DNA of 64,000 bases from an uncultured Carboxylicivirga sp. (GTDB lineage Bacteria > Bacteroidota > Bacteroidia > Bacteroidales > Marinilabiliaceae): contig CANNEA010000001.1 in the NCBI GenBank assembly GCA_947503525.1, positions 1 through 64,000 on the forward strand. Direction: 5' to 3'. Position 1 is the stretch's first letter. Each line of letters opens with the position of its first letter. This document shows, one piece after another, positions 44,856 through 54,775 of this stretch. Under the pieces are notes generated by a model. It did not search any database and was not told the origin of the DNA. It saw nothing but the letters and a program-made list of their open reading frames with translations. Both the position numbers and the translations under genes were made by a program.

Positions 44856-46586
44856 CTATTCAAATTTGTAGCTTCCTGTTGCAAAATCATTGCTAAGAAT
44901 TATGCTGGCAGTGTAATTACCATCATTGCTTATGTTTCTGATATTGCTACCTCCTTTATTTATTAAGTTTCCTGATAGAGCAGAGGCATCCTCTGCACCC
45001 AACTCAATATCCCATGGTGAGATAAATTTCATGTCATAGTTGGCTTTTAAATCAGCATTTACGGTATAGGAGTAGGGGTGGACATAAGTCATCAGAAACT
45101 CATCTTTTGCGTCCCATCCACCATTTATTTCATCCCAATGAAATAGTTTAATATTGTAATAGCTCCATTTTAGATTAGCTTCTGCAAAGTTGAGTTCCAA
45201 ATGAAAGGCCTGATCATACTCCGCCTGGAATGCAGCAGCTTCCTCTTTAAGTAAAACATTAGCTGAAACATTATCGGCTCCGGCTCCATTGGCGCCCAAC
45301 ATGGCATCAATGCTAAAGGCACGCCCACTGCCGTCTGAAGATGAGTTTAGCGAATAGTCTACTCCGGCTTGCAAGGCCAGGAATATATCAGCTGTAAATA
45401 CATCTCCATCTTTGCTAAACTCATGTATCATGCTTCCATCGGCTAATAAGAATAATTGCTGTGGCGCCTCAATCGGATCCGGCTCATCCGGAGCTGAAGG
45501 ATCAGACTCAATGGAATAGGAAAAGCCATTGGCTGACATATCGAGAGTTAATATTTTCAAGCCTTTTCCTTCACCGGGGATATCCTCAACCAGCACACCC
45601 TGAGAATCGGCATCGTTCTCAGCAACAATTTCATTTGTCCCAACCACGCGTTTTAAGATATTTTCCCAGGTACCATTGGCTCTGAAAATAAAACCACCAT
45701 CAGGTAAAAAGTCGATGCTGGCTTTCCATACCCCTAAACCTTGATATTCGAGTACCTGATCGCCACCCCAGCCGGTTGAAAATGCACCTCCGATGGCACC
45801 AAACTGATTCACCTTATAAAGCGAATAAGTATTGGCATCTAAGTCAAGGCTTATACGATATACACCTTCTTCTTCAACACTAAGAGCCGTTCCGTTTTTT
45901 ATTAACACCCCATCAGCACCACCGTATTGGTGGGCCGGCAAAGCTTGCTCGCTAAAAAACTTATAGGGTTTATCGGCTAGCAAACGGGTATATACCTCAT
46001 GCTTGTTTGATGGATTTTGATCAGAGCCATTTAATCGTTTTAAGGCTATAGCCGCTGACAGATTACTACCTGTTTCAGTGGCCTCTCCACTTATAAATAA
46101 TTGCTCAGGAATAATTTCTGTATCAAAGCGCTTTAGTGAGACCTTAGCGGATTGATAACTTACTTTACTTAAAGAGCTGGCCTTAACGGTCCAATTCAGT
46201 TCACTCGTGCTTGAGGCATCATATCCTGCCAGGGATAAGGCTTCATCAAGCATTTGATGGCTGATGGATGCACTTAAGGACTTGCCGCCATTATCAGCCT
46301 GCACTTCAATAATGGCTGCATTCATATCTTTGGCATCCACCGAATCAATCAATACGGAATAATAAACGCCATAGCCTGCCGATGATTGAGCTGCTTCCCA
46401 GCTAAATTCTAGCTTTGTGGTGGGAGCTGTTTCATTCAAAACGATGTCTGATCCGACCTCAGGGCTGGAGGTTTGAGGTGTAGATAGCGTCCATTGACCC
46501 TCCGGCTCCAGGTTGCTTTGCTCAGTGCATGAGCCCATAAACAATAGGCTTAAGACCGTGAATAAAGTGAATATATTTAGTTTCAT
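44856..46586 (-). CDS. SusE/SusF-like surface glycan-binding lipoprotein
   Basis: A lipoprotein (MGSC lipobox, cysteine 20) of 576 residues with the SusE N-terminal domain (~25-130, TLSTPQTSSPEVGSDIVLNE and LEFSWEAAQSSAGYGVYYSVLIDS). Several beta-sandwich, carbohydrate-binding domains follow, each with tryptophan-rich strands (for example GGAFSTGWGGDQVLEYQGLG and FHWDEINGGWDA). It should bind polysaccharide at the cell surface and hand it to the SusC/SusD pair. It lies 34 bp from the SusD gene and 68 bp before GH30. The exact ligand is unknown. Confidence 0.85.
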   Translation of the reverse strand: MKLNIFTLFTVLSLLFMGSCTEQSNLEPEGQWTLSTPQTSSPEVGSDIVLNETAPTTKLEFSWEAAQSSAGYGVYYSVLIDSVDAKDMNAAIIEVQADNGGKSLSASISHQMLDEALSLAGYDASSTSELNWTVKASSLSKVSYQSAKVSLKRFDTEIIPEQLFISGEATETGSNLSAAIALKRLNGSDQNPSNKHEVYTRLLADKPYKFFSEQALPAHQYGGADGVLIKNGTALSVEEEGVYRISLDLDANTYSLYKVNQFGAIGGAFSTGWGGDQVLEYQGLGVWKASIDFLPDGGFIFRANGTWENILKRVVGTNEIVAENDADSQGVLVEDIPGEGKGLKILTLDMSANGFSYSIESDPSAPDEPDPIEAPQQLFLLADGSMIHEFSKDGDVFTADIFLALQAGVDYSLNSSSDGSGRAFSIDAMLGANGAGADNVSANVLLKEEAAAFQAEYDQAFHLELNFAEANLKWSYYNIKLFHWDEINGGWDAKDEFLMTYVHPYSYTVNADLKANYDMKFISPWDIELGAEDASALSGNLINKGGSNIRNISNDGNYTASIILSNDFATGSYKFE

Positions 46587-46620
46587 AAGTATTTACTTTT
46601 TTTGGAATTATGATGATGAA

Positions 46621-48126
46621 TTAGTTGGACGGGTTAGGGTCAAGAGCCGAATTACGATCTAATTCCTGCTGCGGAATAGGTAATAACACCTTTGCCTCCG
46701 TCATATTGTAATTCACAGGTGTATTGGTTCTCAAGTCAATCTCCTGCAATTCATTCATTACACTTACTACTTTATTAAGGCGCACCAAATCATCCCAGCG
46801 TTGAGCTTCCTGTGCCAATTCCAGTCGGCGTTCTTTTAAAATGGTATTGCGTAATACCTCCTTTGAACTTTTTTGCGCATCGCTTAAAGGATCAAGGTTA
46901 ACGCGTGCTCTGATGCGATTAATCTCGCTGACTGCGGCTTCCAGTTGATTGCTTTCATTTAAGGCCTCGGCCTTTAGTAATATGATATCAGCTAAACGAA
47001 ATATGTATTGACGATCAGTACTTCCCCAGCCCATGGCATTCTTCCACTTATATCCAAAGGCCACATTATTGGGAGTAGGATTGTCATCACTCGGTTCAAC
47101 AATGCCCCAGTATTCATCAATCCATGATACTTGCTCAAATAGCACGGTACTATTTTTGCGAATCTCATCCCCTTGCTCATCATAGGCCTTAACCAGATCA
47201 TTGGAAGGTGTTACAAATTTTCGCCAGGTGTCACCGCTGATGGATGGCGGTAATAACATTTGTGGTCCCCAGTTACCTTCATCCCCGCCTAAATACTGAA
47301 TTTCAAGAATTGACTCGGCATTGTTATAATGATTTCCATCAAACAAATGCGCATAATCAATTAAAGTATAATTGGCGGCACTGCCTTCTACTTTCGCAAT
47401 GTGCTCCAATGCTTTAGTGAAATCCGGACTGGGCTTTTGCAAATAGGCTTTAGCAGCTAAGGCATGAGCCGCACCGGCCGTTGCTCTGGCTTTATTTACC
47501 GTTGCGTCATCACCATATATTTCGGGTAAAGCTTCAGCAGCAGTTATGGCATCGCTAATGATCTGGTCGAATACCACTTCAGCTGTTGATCGGGCAATAT
47601 TCACATCTTCAGGAGCAGTTGATTTTGTAGCTTCAAGTACTAAAGGAACTCCCCCAAAAAGGTTAACCAGGTTATAATAGTGGTAAGCTCTTAAGAACAA
47701 AGCCTCTCCTTTTATTTCAGCTTTACGCTCATCTGTTAAAAGAGGATCGCTTACGGCATCTACACGCTCAATGACAATATTGGCTTTTAGGATGGCATTG
47801 TATATATTCGACCAGCTCTGATACACCTTATCGTTAGTGGCCGTTACTTTTAATAAATCCATTTCAAAAATGGATGGGTTGTCGCCACCAGCATAATGAT
47901 TATCAGAACGAATATCCTGAAACATGATGTTGTTCCATACATAAGCATCCGATTGAAATGACTCGTACACACCGGTTAACGCAGCTTCCATTTGGCTGGC
48001 AGTATTATAAGCCGTAGCCGTAGTTTCTTCTGAAATTGGTTTAAGGTCAAGGAAATCGTTGCATGACCACACACTAACAAGGGTTAATGCCCCAATGATA
48101 TATTTTCTAAGTTTCATACTATTCAA
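46621..48126 (-). CDS. SusD/RagB-family outer-membrane lipoprotein
   Basis: The glycan-binding lid of the SusC transporter. Lipoprotein signal with lipobox-type VSVWSCNDFLDLKP (cysteine ~22) is followed by the SusD_N region (~22-200) and the TPR-like RagB/SusD domain (~260-501). Typical marks are RAYHYYNLVNLFGGVPLV, FRLADIILLKAEALNE, INRIRARVNL and ILKERRLELAQEAQRWDDLVRL. It starts 10 bp after the SusC stop, as in all such pairs. Confidence 0.95.
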   Translation of the reverse strand: MNSMKLRKYIIGALTLVSVWSCNDFLDLKPISEETTATAYNTASQMEAALTGVYESFQSDAYVWNNIMFQDIRSDNHYAGGDNPSIFEMDLLKVTATNDKVYQSWSNIYNAILKANIVIERVDAVSDPLLTDERKAEIKGEALFLRAYHYYNLVNLFGGVPLVLEATKSTAPEDVNIARSTAEVVFDQIISDAITAAEALPEIYGDDATVNKARATAGAAHALAAKAYLQKPSPDFTKALEHIAKVEGSAANYTLIDYAHLFDGNHYNNAESILEIQYLGGDEGNWGPQMLLPPSISGDTWRKFVTPSNDLVKAYDEQGDEIRKNSTVLFEQVSWIDEYWGIVEPSDDNPTPNNVAFGYKWKNAMGWGSTDRQYIFRLADIILLKAEALNESNQLEAAVSEINRIRARVNLDPLSDAQKSSKEVLRNTILKERRLELAQEAQRWDDLVRLNKVVSVMNELQEIDLRTNTPVNYNMTEAKVLLPIPQQELDRNSALDPNPSN

Positions 48127-48136
48127 TCTTTAAAAA

Positions 48137-51076
48137 TTAGAAGCTTACGTTTAATCCAAAAATGATATTTCGCGTCTGAGGATAGGTTCCGTAATCGATA
48201 CCTTTATACACGTTAGAACCGCCATAAGCATTCACTTCAGGGTCGAATCCAGAATAATTGGTGAGTGTAAATAAATTTTCACCAGTGGCATATACTTTAA
48301 CCCGTCCGATATTAACTTTTGAAAGTAGCTTCTGTGGTAAATCATAACTAAGGGTCAAAGTCTTCAAACGCATGTAAGAGGCATCCTCAATAAAGCGTGT
48401 TGATATGCGAGAATTATCTGTGCTTCCCCAGCTGGCTCTTGGAATATCACTTTGATCTCCGGGGTTTCTCCAACGCGAATTGACCGTTAACAATTGGTTT
48501 TTCGGATCCGTCATCCCTTCGGAATCAATGCGTGTGGCATTTAACATGTCATTACCATAGGATCCTTCTAAGAAGACATTTAGTTCAAGGCCTTTGTACG
48601 ATACTACATTGTTAAAGCCAAAAAAGAAATCAGGATTGGCATTTCCGATCACCTGACGATCATCCGGTGAAGGCGTGAATGTGCTTTCGCCATTTTGATC
48701 AATGTAATAGGCATTACCGGTGTCGGCATCTACACCACCCCAAACATAGCCATATAAGGTTCCCAAAGGCTGCCCTTCTTCCAAGAGAATAGCTTCACCA
48801 CGTCCGGAAATATTACCGATTGGTAAACTTTCAACCACAAGATCAGTCACCTCATTTCGGTTGAAGGAGATGTTGAAGGTAGAGCTCCAAGTCACAGCCT
48901 TGTCGATATTAACGGTGTTTAAGCTAAACTCTAAACCTTTGTTCTGTAGGGTTCCGATATTCTGTAAGGCATTATCGTAACCTGTACTGTGAGGCAATGG
49001 AGCATCAAGTAGTAAGTCACGTGTATTACGCATATAAGCATCGGCCACAAAGGTCAGTCGACCATTAAATAAACTTACGTCCAGTCCAATATTGGTTTGT
49101 TCCGACTCCTCCCATTTTAGTGTATTGTTATCCATGGCCGCAGGGTAGGTTCCCGGTTGAGTTTGACCACCAATAGGGTAATTAGCTCCAAGTCCTACAC
49201 GTCCGTAATAGGCATAGTTGGCAATCTGATCATTTCCAACAATCCCCCATCCGGCACGGATTTTAAGATCATTCAAAAACTCAAGACCTTCCATAAACGA
49301 TTCGTGTGATAAACGCCATCCACCGGAAACGGAAGGAAAATAGCCCCAACGCTGATCGGGACCAAACACACTTGAACCATCGATTCGGAAATTGGCTGTC
49401 AGCAGGTACTTGTCGTTAAATGCATAATTGAGACGACTAATAAATGAAGAATTGGACTTTTCAGCTTTAGTATTATCAGCACTAATGATTTTTGATCCAC
49501 CATTGGTTGTTTTAACCCCATCGCCTGAAAAGTTTTCTTTGGTGATGCCATTATTCTCCCAGGTAAATTTTTGAGATACAGCTCCCGCCAAGGCCTCAAT
49601 GGCATGTAAGCCTACTTTCTTATTATAGTTCAAGGTGTTTTCAAACATCCAATAGCTTGATTTGTCCGTTGTGTTGGTGCCTATCCCTTGCTTAGCCCGT
49701 CCATAGCTTGTACGATATGGATCTAGGAAATAATCGTACATTCCATGGCTGTAGTCTACTCCTAAATTAGTTTTGAAACTAAAATCCTTAAGGAAAGTAA
49801 ACCTGGCATACATATTTCCTAAGAAGCGCTGGCTGTTATACTCACGATCCGAACCATCGGTACTCGCCACCGGATTCTCCCAATTTTGAAAAGGGTTACT
49901 GGTGAAAGTTCCATCTTCGTTGTAAATGCCGATAACAGAAGGGGTGTTGATAACACCGGTTAATACTCCTCCCTGGTTTACTGCATTATTGTCATTCACG
50001 TCCACATCAGTATACTTGGTGTACGCAATACGCGTACCTACGCTTAACCAGTCGTTAACTTCCTGATCAAGATTAATTTTAAAATTGGAACGATCCATTT
50101 GAGAGCTTCGCACAGCGCCTATTTGCTCTACCCATCCTCCGGATATATAATAATTGGTTTTATCACTTTTACCTGAAATGGATATTTGATAATTCTGAGA
50201 CATGCCTCTTTGGAAAATCTCATTCTGCCAGTCGATGTTTTTATTATAGCGCTCCCAATCGGTGTTCTGTCCCATTTCAGTCATCAAATCACGATATTGC
50301 TCACCATTCAGTACCTGAAGTGTATTCCACACCTCTGAGAATCCGGCATAGGCATCCAATCGAACCTGGGTTTTATCAGTTGTTCCTTGTTTGGTGGTAA
50401 TCAACACCACTCCATTCGCCCCTTGTGCGCCATAAATTGCTGCAGAAGAAGCATCTTTAAGAACGGTAAAGGTTTCCACATCTGAAGGGTTGATGGAGCG
50501 AGTATCACTCGTAGGCACTCCATCTACAACATATAAAGGCTCACTACCGGCGGTTATGGAATTGGTTCCACGCACCCTGATGCTTAAACCTTGTGATGGT
50601 TTTCCTGAGCTGGATACCACCCTTACACCAGCTGCGCGTCCCTGAATAAGCGAACCCAATTGCGTATTAGGACGTGACTCCAATTCATCGGAACCAACCA
50701 GGGCCACCGATCCTGTGATATCTTTCTTCTTTTGAGTGCCATACCCAACTATAATCACTTCATTTAAGCCCTGAGTTTCATCCTCCATCACCAGGTTGAT
50801 AGTGCTTTGGTCTGCGATGCTAACTTCCTGTGTTTGCATCCCAATAAAACTAAATATAATAATATCAGAAGAGGTAAAATCTCCGCTTAAAACATAGGTT
50901 CCGTCCATACCTGTAATTGTACCCAAGGTGGTACCTTTCACTACAACAGACACGCCGGGTATAGGCATATTGTCTGTGTCAACTACTGTTCCATTAAGCT
51001 GCCTGTTTTGCGCCAGCGCTTGAAAAGAACACATTATTCCTATTAGCAGGAATAAAATGATTCTGGATAAATTCAT
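48137..51076 (-). CDS. SusC/RagA-family TonB-linked outer-membrane receptor
   Basis: A TonB-dependent importer of oligosaccharides. It has a signal peptide (~1-23), an N-terminal carboxypeptidase-regulatory-like domain (~25-105, NGTVVDTDNMPIPGVSVVVKG), the plug domain (VIIVGYGTQKKKDITGSVALV, RGTNSITAGSEPLYVVDGVP) and a 22-strand barrel ending in aromatic VSF. The 979 residues are normal. It pairs with the SusD gene downstream (10 bp gap) and is preceded by 113 bp containing no clear promoter. Transport needs TonB-ExbBD from elsewhere. Confidence 0.95.
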   Translation of the reverse strand: MNLSRIILFLLIGIMCSFQALAQNRQLNGTVVDTDNMPIPGVSVVVKGTTLGTITGMDGTYVLSGDFTSSDIIIFSFIGMQTQEVSIADQSTINLVMEDETQGLNEVIIVGYGTQKKKDITGSVALVGSDELESRPNTQLGSLIQGRAAGVRVVSSSGKPSQGLSIRVRGTNSITAGSEPLYVVDGVPTSDTRSINPSDVETFTVLKDASSAAIYGAQGANGVVLITTKQGTTDKTQVRLDAYAGFSEVWNTLQVLNGEQYRDLMTEMGQNTDWERYNKNIDWQNEIFQRGMSQNYQISISGKSDKTNYYISGGWVEQIGAVRSSQMDRSNFKINLDQEVNDWLSVGTRIAYTKYTDVDVNDNNAVNQGGVLTGVINTPSVIGIYNEDGTFTSNPFQNWENPVASTDGSDREYNSQRFLGNMYARFTFLKDFSFKTNLGVDYSHGMYDYFLDPYRTSYGRAKQGIGTNTTDKSSYWMFENTLNYNKKVGLHAIEALAGAVSQKFTWENNGITKENFSGDGVKTTNGGSKIISADNTKAEKSNSSFISRLNYAFNDKYLLTANFRIDGSSVFGPDQRWGYFPSVSGGWRLSHESFMEGLEFLNDLKIRAGWGIVGNDQIANYAYYGRVGLGANYPIGGQTQPGTYPAAMDNNTLKWEESEQTNIGLDVSLFNGRLTFVADAYMRNTRDLLLDAPLPHSTGYDNALQNIGTLQNKGLEFSLNTVNIDKAVTWSSTFNISFNRNEVTDLVVESLPIGNISGRGEAILLEEGQPLGTLYGYVWGGVDADTGNAYYIDQNGESTFTPSPDDRQVIGNANPDFFFGFNNVVSYKGLELNVFLEGSYGNDMLNATRIDSEGMTDPKNQLLTVNSRWRNPGDQSDIPRASWGSTDNSRISTRFIEDASYMRLKTLTLSYDLPQKLLSKVNIGRVKVYATGENLFTLTNYSGFDPEVNAYGGSNVYKGIDYGTYPQTRNIIFGLNVSF

Positions 51077-51189
51077 ACGATTTAAAATTTACATTATATG
51101 ATCTAATCACGTGCTCATCATCATTTGTATTCCACTAACAGGATATACCTTTTGATGGCCGGTTTAATTGTTGCTAATTATTAAGGCTC

Positions 51190-51864
51190 TTATTGTTTCA
51201 ATACTTTTAAGGAGTATCCATCGATGTTAAGAAGGAAAATGCCTTTCCCTTCTACCGGTAGTGAGATAGTGGATGTTGTTGCCTTTTGGTCGGCCACTAA
51301 TAAACCAGAAAGGTTATAAACCCTCACTCTTGCAGATGGATTTAGATTAGTAATCGTTATTGAACTTGCCTGCGTAGATACTTCAATGTTATTAAAATAA
51401 TCCTGATCAATACCTGTTGGTGTAAGCGGAAGTTCCAGGGTAGTTTGTCCGCTGATGGTTCCATCAGCGCCAACAGAAAAGAGAATGTCATTTTCAGTGG
51501 CATAGTTATACAAGTTGTTAATAGGATTCCAACCAAGCGTTTTCATATGTGGATTCCATTTGTAGTTACCTGCCGACACATCAAAAGTGGCTTGCCAGGT
51601 CCAAACGCCATTCGCCTTAATTAATTCCCCATTGGGGCTATGGGTTTCGCCACTATACATAGCATACCACCAATCACCATTATCATATAGTTTATTGTCA
51701 TCCATGTCGGCAGCGTACACAAATACATTGGTTTCATTATTATCATCTAGCTTATTGGTTAAGGCTCCATCCTCATTATCGATGACTTTAAGTGTTACTT
51801 GAAATTGAGAAAAGACATTAAGACTTAAAAAACATACTAGGGTAAATAGATAAAACTTTTTCAT
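51190..51864 (-). CDS. Secreted protein with T9SS sorting domain, probable glycan-binding
   Basis: A signal peptide (~1-20 from the preferred ATG at 51864; an upstream ATG at 51891 gives nine extra residues) precedes a beta-rich domain (~25-145) with WWYAMYSGE, GVWTWQATFDVSAGNYKWNPH and NNLYNYA. These segments resemble a starch-binding CBM or fibronectin-like fold. The C-terminus (~160-224, SITITNLNPSARVRVYNLSG, then KVLKQ) is a type A sorting domain. It sits 113 bp upstream of SusC in the same direction and probably is a surface protein of the same locus. The exact ligand cannot be read. Confidence 0.8.
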   Translation of the reverse strand: MKKFYLFTLVCFLSLNVFSQFQVTLKVIDNEDGALTNKLDDNNETNVFVYAADMDDNKLYDNGDWWYAMYSGETHSPNGELIKANGVWTWQATFDVSAGNYKWNPHMKTLGWNPINNLYNYATENDILFSVGADGTISGQTTLELPLTPTGIDQDYFNNIEVSTQASSITITNLNPSARVRVYNLSGLLVADQKATTSTISLPVEGKGIFLLNIDGYSLKVLKQ

Positions 51865-52140
51865 AACTTCTGATTTTAGTTTAAGCCACATTCAAAATTG
51901 AAAATACTGGCTGTTCGGATTCAGAAGTAAAGCAAAAGGATTATTAACATTCTATTAAATGTGGGTAGCCAGAAAGTGGATAAAGTGGAAGTGAAAAAAT
52001 ACTTATCGCGCTGATTTATATGCAGTATAGAAAATGACCTTGGTGCGAAAAAGTGGATAGAATAATTTGCTTTTCTTAACAAATACATCCAAAAGAAATA
52101 TAAAAACGGATCAGTGGCCGGCAGAAATGCCACTCTTCTT

Positions 52141-53790
52141 TCACTTTATTTTAGTCCCGATTTTCATGACTGCTGCCTCAAAATCTTCACGCGGAATAAT
52201 TGAATTATTTTTAACCCGTACCCGGTAATTGTAGATAGTATTTACAGAATAACGCAAGAGATGAGCAATTTTAGAACTGTCGTTGATACCTAAGCGGATA
52301 AGTGCAAATATTCTTAGTTCTGTAGATAGAGCTTCCTCTTTCTTACCTTCCAATTGGCCATCTGCGCTTAATAGCTCATTTATTCTAACTATAAAATTTG
52401 GAAAGATATGCAGGAAAATATTATCAAAACTGTTGTAGAAATCTGCAATTTCATTGTCGATGAGTTTTTTCGACTTTGTGGTAGCATATAAATCATCTAC
52501 TTTTCGAGCCACGATATTTTTATTTACCATCTTTCTAAAATCATCCAACTTGTCGATGTAATCGGAACAAATGGCCAGAAAACTTCCAATGTAGTGTTCC
52601 TTAACATGGTCAGACTCCACGAGTTCAAGGTTTAGCTCGTTTAGTTTGGCATTTGCATCACTCAAATTTGAATTTAATTTTCGTAATTGTCCATTAGCAC
52701 GAATCAATTCTACTTTAGCTTCTCTTAAGTTTTTGATTTGGTTATAGATGGCTAAAATGGCAAGGAGAAGCACTGTGCTTAATATGCTGATAATGATCAA
52801 GAACTTCCGCAATTCAGCTTTTTGCTTATCGCTCTTTAATTGATAGGCCTCAGTGATTAATGGAAGAATAGATGAAATCTGTACAAATCGTAGCTTTGAG
52901 TTATAAAAAGCGGCATCTTCAAATGAAAACATGATGTACTTATAAGCCTCATCAATTTTATCCTCTTCGTATAATACCATTGCCAACTTTGTTAAGGAGG
53001 CATTATCCTTTACTGCTGCTTTTATATCTGAAATAGCCGATAAAATAAGAAACTTCTTTTCAAGTTCAGTATTGTCTTCCAACTCATATAATATGGCCCG
53101 TTCAAAGGTTATTGTTGAATACGAGCGGGTACCCATCTCAGCCAGTGCCAAGCGCTGAGTATTTATCCGCTTGCAATCAATCAGCATACGCCTATCTCTA
53201 TATTGTTTCTCACGTAAGGACAGGTAAGCCCTACTCTTCAGATCCAAAATACTTATTAAAGAATCGGAATAGGCAGCATATAAATGTTCGTACGAAACCT
53301 TTATGGCTTTTGACGGAGTAAACAACGCCAGTTCAGAAAACACTTTTACATATATGCCCCAGTACTCCTGTTTTAGCTCTATGCTCAGCTGCTTCGGATT
53401 AACCGTTTTAACCACATCAAGAGCCTCAAGATAGCGTCCTGAAAAAGCCAATAAATTAGCCATATGAATATTGGTTTCATGCTTAAAAGCCATGTTCTTT
53501 TGGCGACTGGCTAGTTCAAGATTAAGGTCAATATAGTGTATGGCCGAGTCAAAGTTGTAAGGAATATATTCCTCTAATATTTTATTGTATAAATAAAACT
53601 GTCGCTCAGCATTTAATCCTTCTTCCTCACTTAAAGTCTTTAAACTTTTAATTTTATTCTCCTTCTGCAATTCATATTCTGACCTGTGTTTCATAGTTTC
53701 ATCCAGCTGATGAAATAAGGAATCCAATTCAGATTGAGCTGAAAGAAGTGTGGCAATAGTAAGTAAAAGTGCAATTAGGCTGAAACGCAT
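52141..53790 (-). CDS. DUF6377 sensor/regulator with C-terminal HTH
   Basis: A membrane-spanning regulator common next to Bacteroidota glycan loci. A signal peptide and a helical TPR-like sensor domain (~20-325) lead to one transmembrane helix (~330-350, FLIIISILSTVLLLAILAIY), a coiled coil and the DUF6377 region (~400-490). The C-terminus (~495-545, RIFALIRLGINDSSKIAHLLRYSVNTIYNYRVRVK) resembles a LuxR-like HTH. It would sense a periplasmic or surface signal and act on the PUL promoter. It lies 277 bp upstream of the secreted-protein gene on the same strand. Confidence 0.85.
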   Translation of the reverse strand: MRFSLIALLLTIATLLSAQSELDSLFHQLDETMKHRSEYELQKENKIKSLKTLSEEEGLNAERQFYLYNKILEEYIPYNFDSAIHYIDLNLELASRQKNMAFKHETNIHMANLLAFSGRYLEALDVVKTVNPKQLSIELKQEYWGIYVKVFSELALFTPSKAIKVSYEHLYAAYSDSLISILDLKSRAYLSLREKQYRDRRMLIDCKRINTQRLALAEMGTRSYSTITFERAILYELEDNTELEKKFLILSAISDIKAAVKDNASLTKLAMVLYEEDKIDEAYKYIMFSFEDAAFYNSKLRFVQISSILPLITEAYQLKSDKQKAELRKFLIIISILSTVLLLAILAIYNQIKNLREAKVELIRANGQLRKLNSNLSDANAKLNELNLELVESDHVKEHYIGSFLAICSDYIDKLDDFRKMVNKNIVARKVDDLYATTKSKKLIDNEIADFYNSFDNIFLHIFPNFIVRINELLSADGQLEGKKEEALSTELRIFALIRLGINDSSKIAHLLRYSVNTIYNYRVRVKNNSIIPREDFEAAVMKIGTKIK

Positions 53791-53818
53791 ACGTACAATT
53801 AGAAATTAGTAGCTAAAT

Positions 53819-53826
53819 CAAATATA
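53819..53826 (-). promoter_or_regulatory. Promoter candidate (-7 box) for the DUF6377 regulator
   Basis: On the minus strand TATATTTG fits TAnnTTTG exactly, ~29 bases before the start codon. No clear -33 TTTG is seen. Confidence 0.45.
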
Positions 53827-53858
53827 AAAGTTTTTTTGAGTTCGCTAAGGTCCAGAAA

Positions 53859-54620
53859 TTAAAACTTAAGCGTAAAAGAGTTATTAATGGTATAGAATAA
53901 AGGATCTACATCCGGTGGCACCAGGTTATCGTAATCAAAGCGAACAAACAGATCAAAGGCAAACTTTTTAGTAATCTTGAAATTCAATCGGCTTTCGCTC
54001 CAAATACGAAAGTCAGCCGGATCGGAATAATCCGGTTCATAATAGGTGGTATGGCTAAATTTAGCATTCTCTGCCATCTGCCAATCCATGGATAGCATAG
54101 AGCTAAATTTCACCAGACTTTTACGACGTTGATAAGTATCGTGTTCAAACAATTCGTTAAGGTAAATGGTATAGGCCACCAAAAAGAGTTTAAACTTATC
54201 TCTGTCGGCAATATTAAAACGAGGACCACCTCCAAGTATATGACGGTGCTGAAGTTTCTTAATGCGGTTGTAACTATACTGGTAAAAGGCCTCTGCAATA
54301 ATAATTTTATCGGGCACCCAGTAGTTGTATTTAAACATCAAGCCTCCATTGTTCACATTGTTCTCGTTATCAACACGGCTGTAGCCTATGTCTGATGAAA
54401 AGAGGTAGGTATTGTCATTATCGTTGTATTGCAACTTAAAACGTGAAGAAACCTGTATCAGATCTGTGTTGGTATGGACAAAATTCAGCCCCAGATTGAT
54501 GTCTCCTTGAAAACCTTTGTTGGGATTTTTAGTACGTCGCTTATCAATATTTACAATTTGAGCTACCGTTGAGAAGCTTATTGTAACAATGATAGATAAT
54601 GTTAAAAACCCTTTGAGCAT
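53859..54620 (-). CDS. DUF481 outer-membrane protein
   Basis: A predicted outer-membrane beta-barrel of 253 residues: signal peptide (~1-20), alternating amphipathic strands, and a terminal aromatic residue in FTLKF as required for barrel assembly. The pattern of short strands (QGDINLGLNFVHTNTDLIQVSSRFKLQYND, split over two strands) fits the DUF481 family. The function is unknown. It lies 68 bp upstream of the regulator on the same strand, but may not belong to the PUL. Confidence 0.8.
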   Translation of the reverse strand: MLKGFLTLSIIVTISFSTVAQIVNIDKRRTKNPNKGFQGDINLGLNFVHTNTDLIQVSSRFKLQYNDNDNTYLFSSDIGYSRVDNENNVNNGGLMFKYNYWVPDKIIIAEAFYQYSYNRIKKLQHRHILGGGPRFNIADRDKFKLFLVAYTIYLNELFEHDTYQRRKSLVKFSSMLSMDWQMAENAKFSHTTYYEPDYSDPADFRIWSESRLNFKITKKFAFDLFVRFDYDNLVPPDVDPLFYTINNSFTLKF

Positions 54621-54727
54621 GGAAGTAAATTTTTAACAAAAATAAGATTTCACGTGAGATTGAAAAAACTCATGTTCTACAAAATAAAAAGATGTACAAA
54701 ATCATGAATTATAAATCCATAATGCCA

Positions 54728-54735
54728 TACATTTG
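54728..54735 (+). promoter_or_regulatory. Promoter candidate (-7 box) for the aminotransferase
   Basis: TACATTTG fits TAnnTTTG exactly and lies 40 bases before the start codon. No good -33 element is seen. Confidence 0.45.
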
Positions 54736-54775
54736 TAATTGTGAATTAGGATTAATCATTTAAAAACGAAATACA

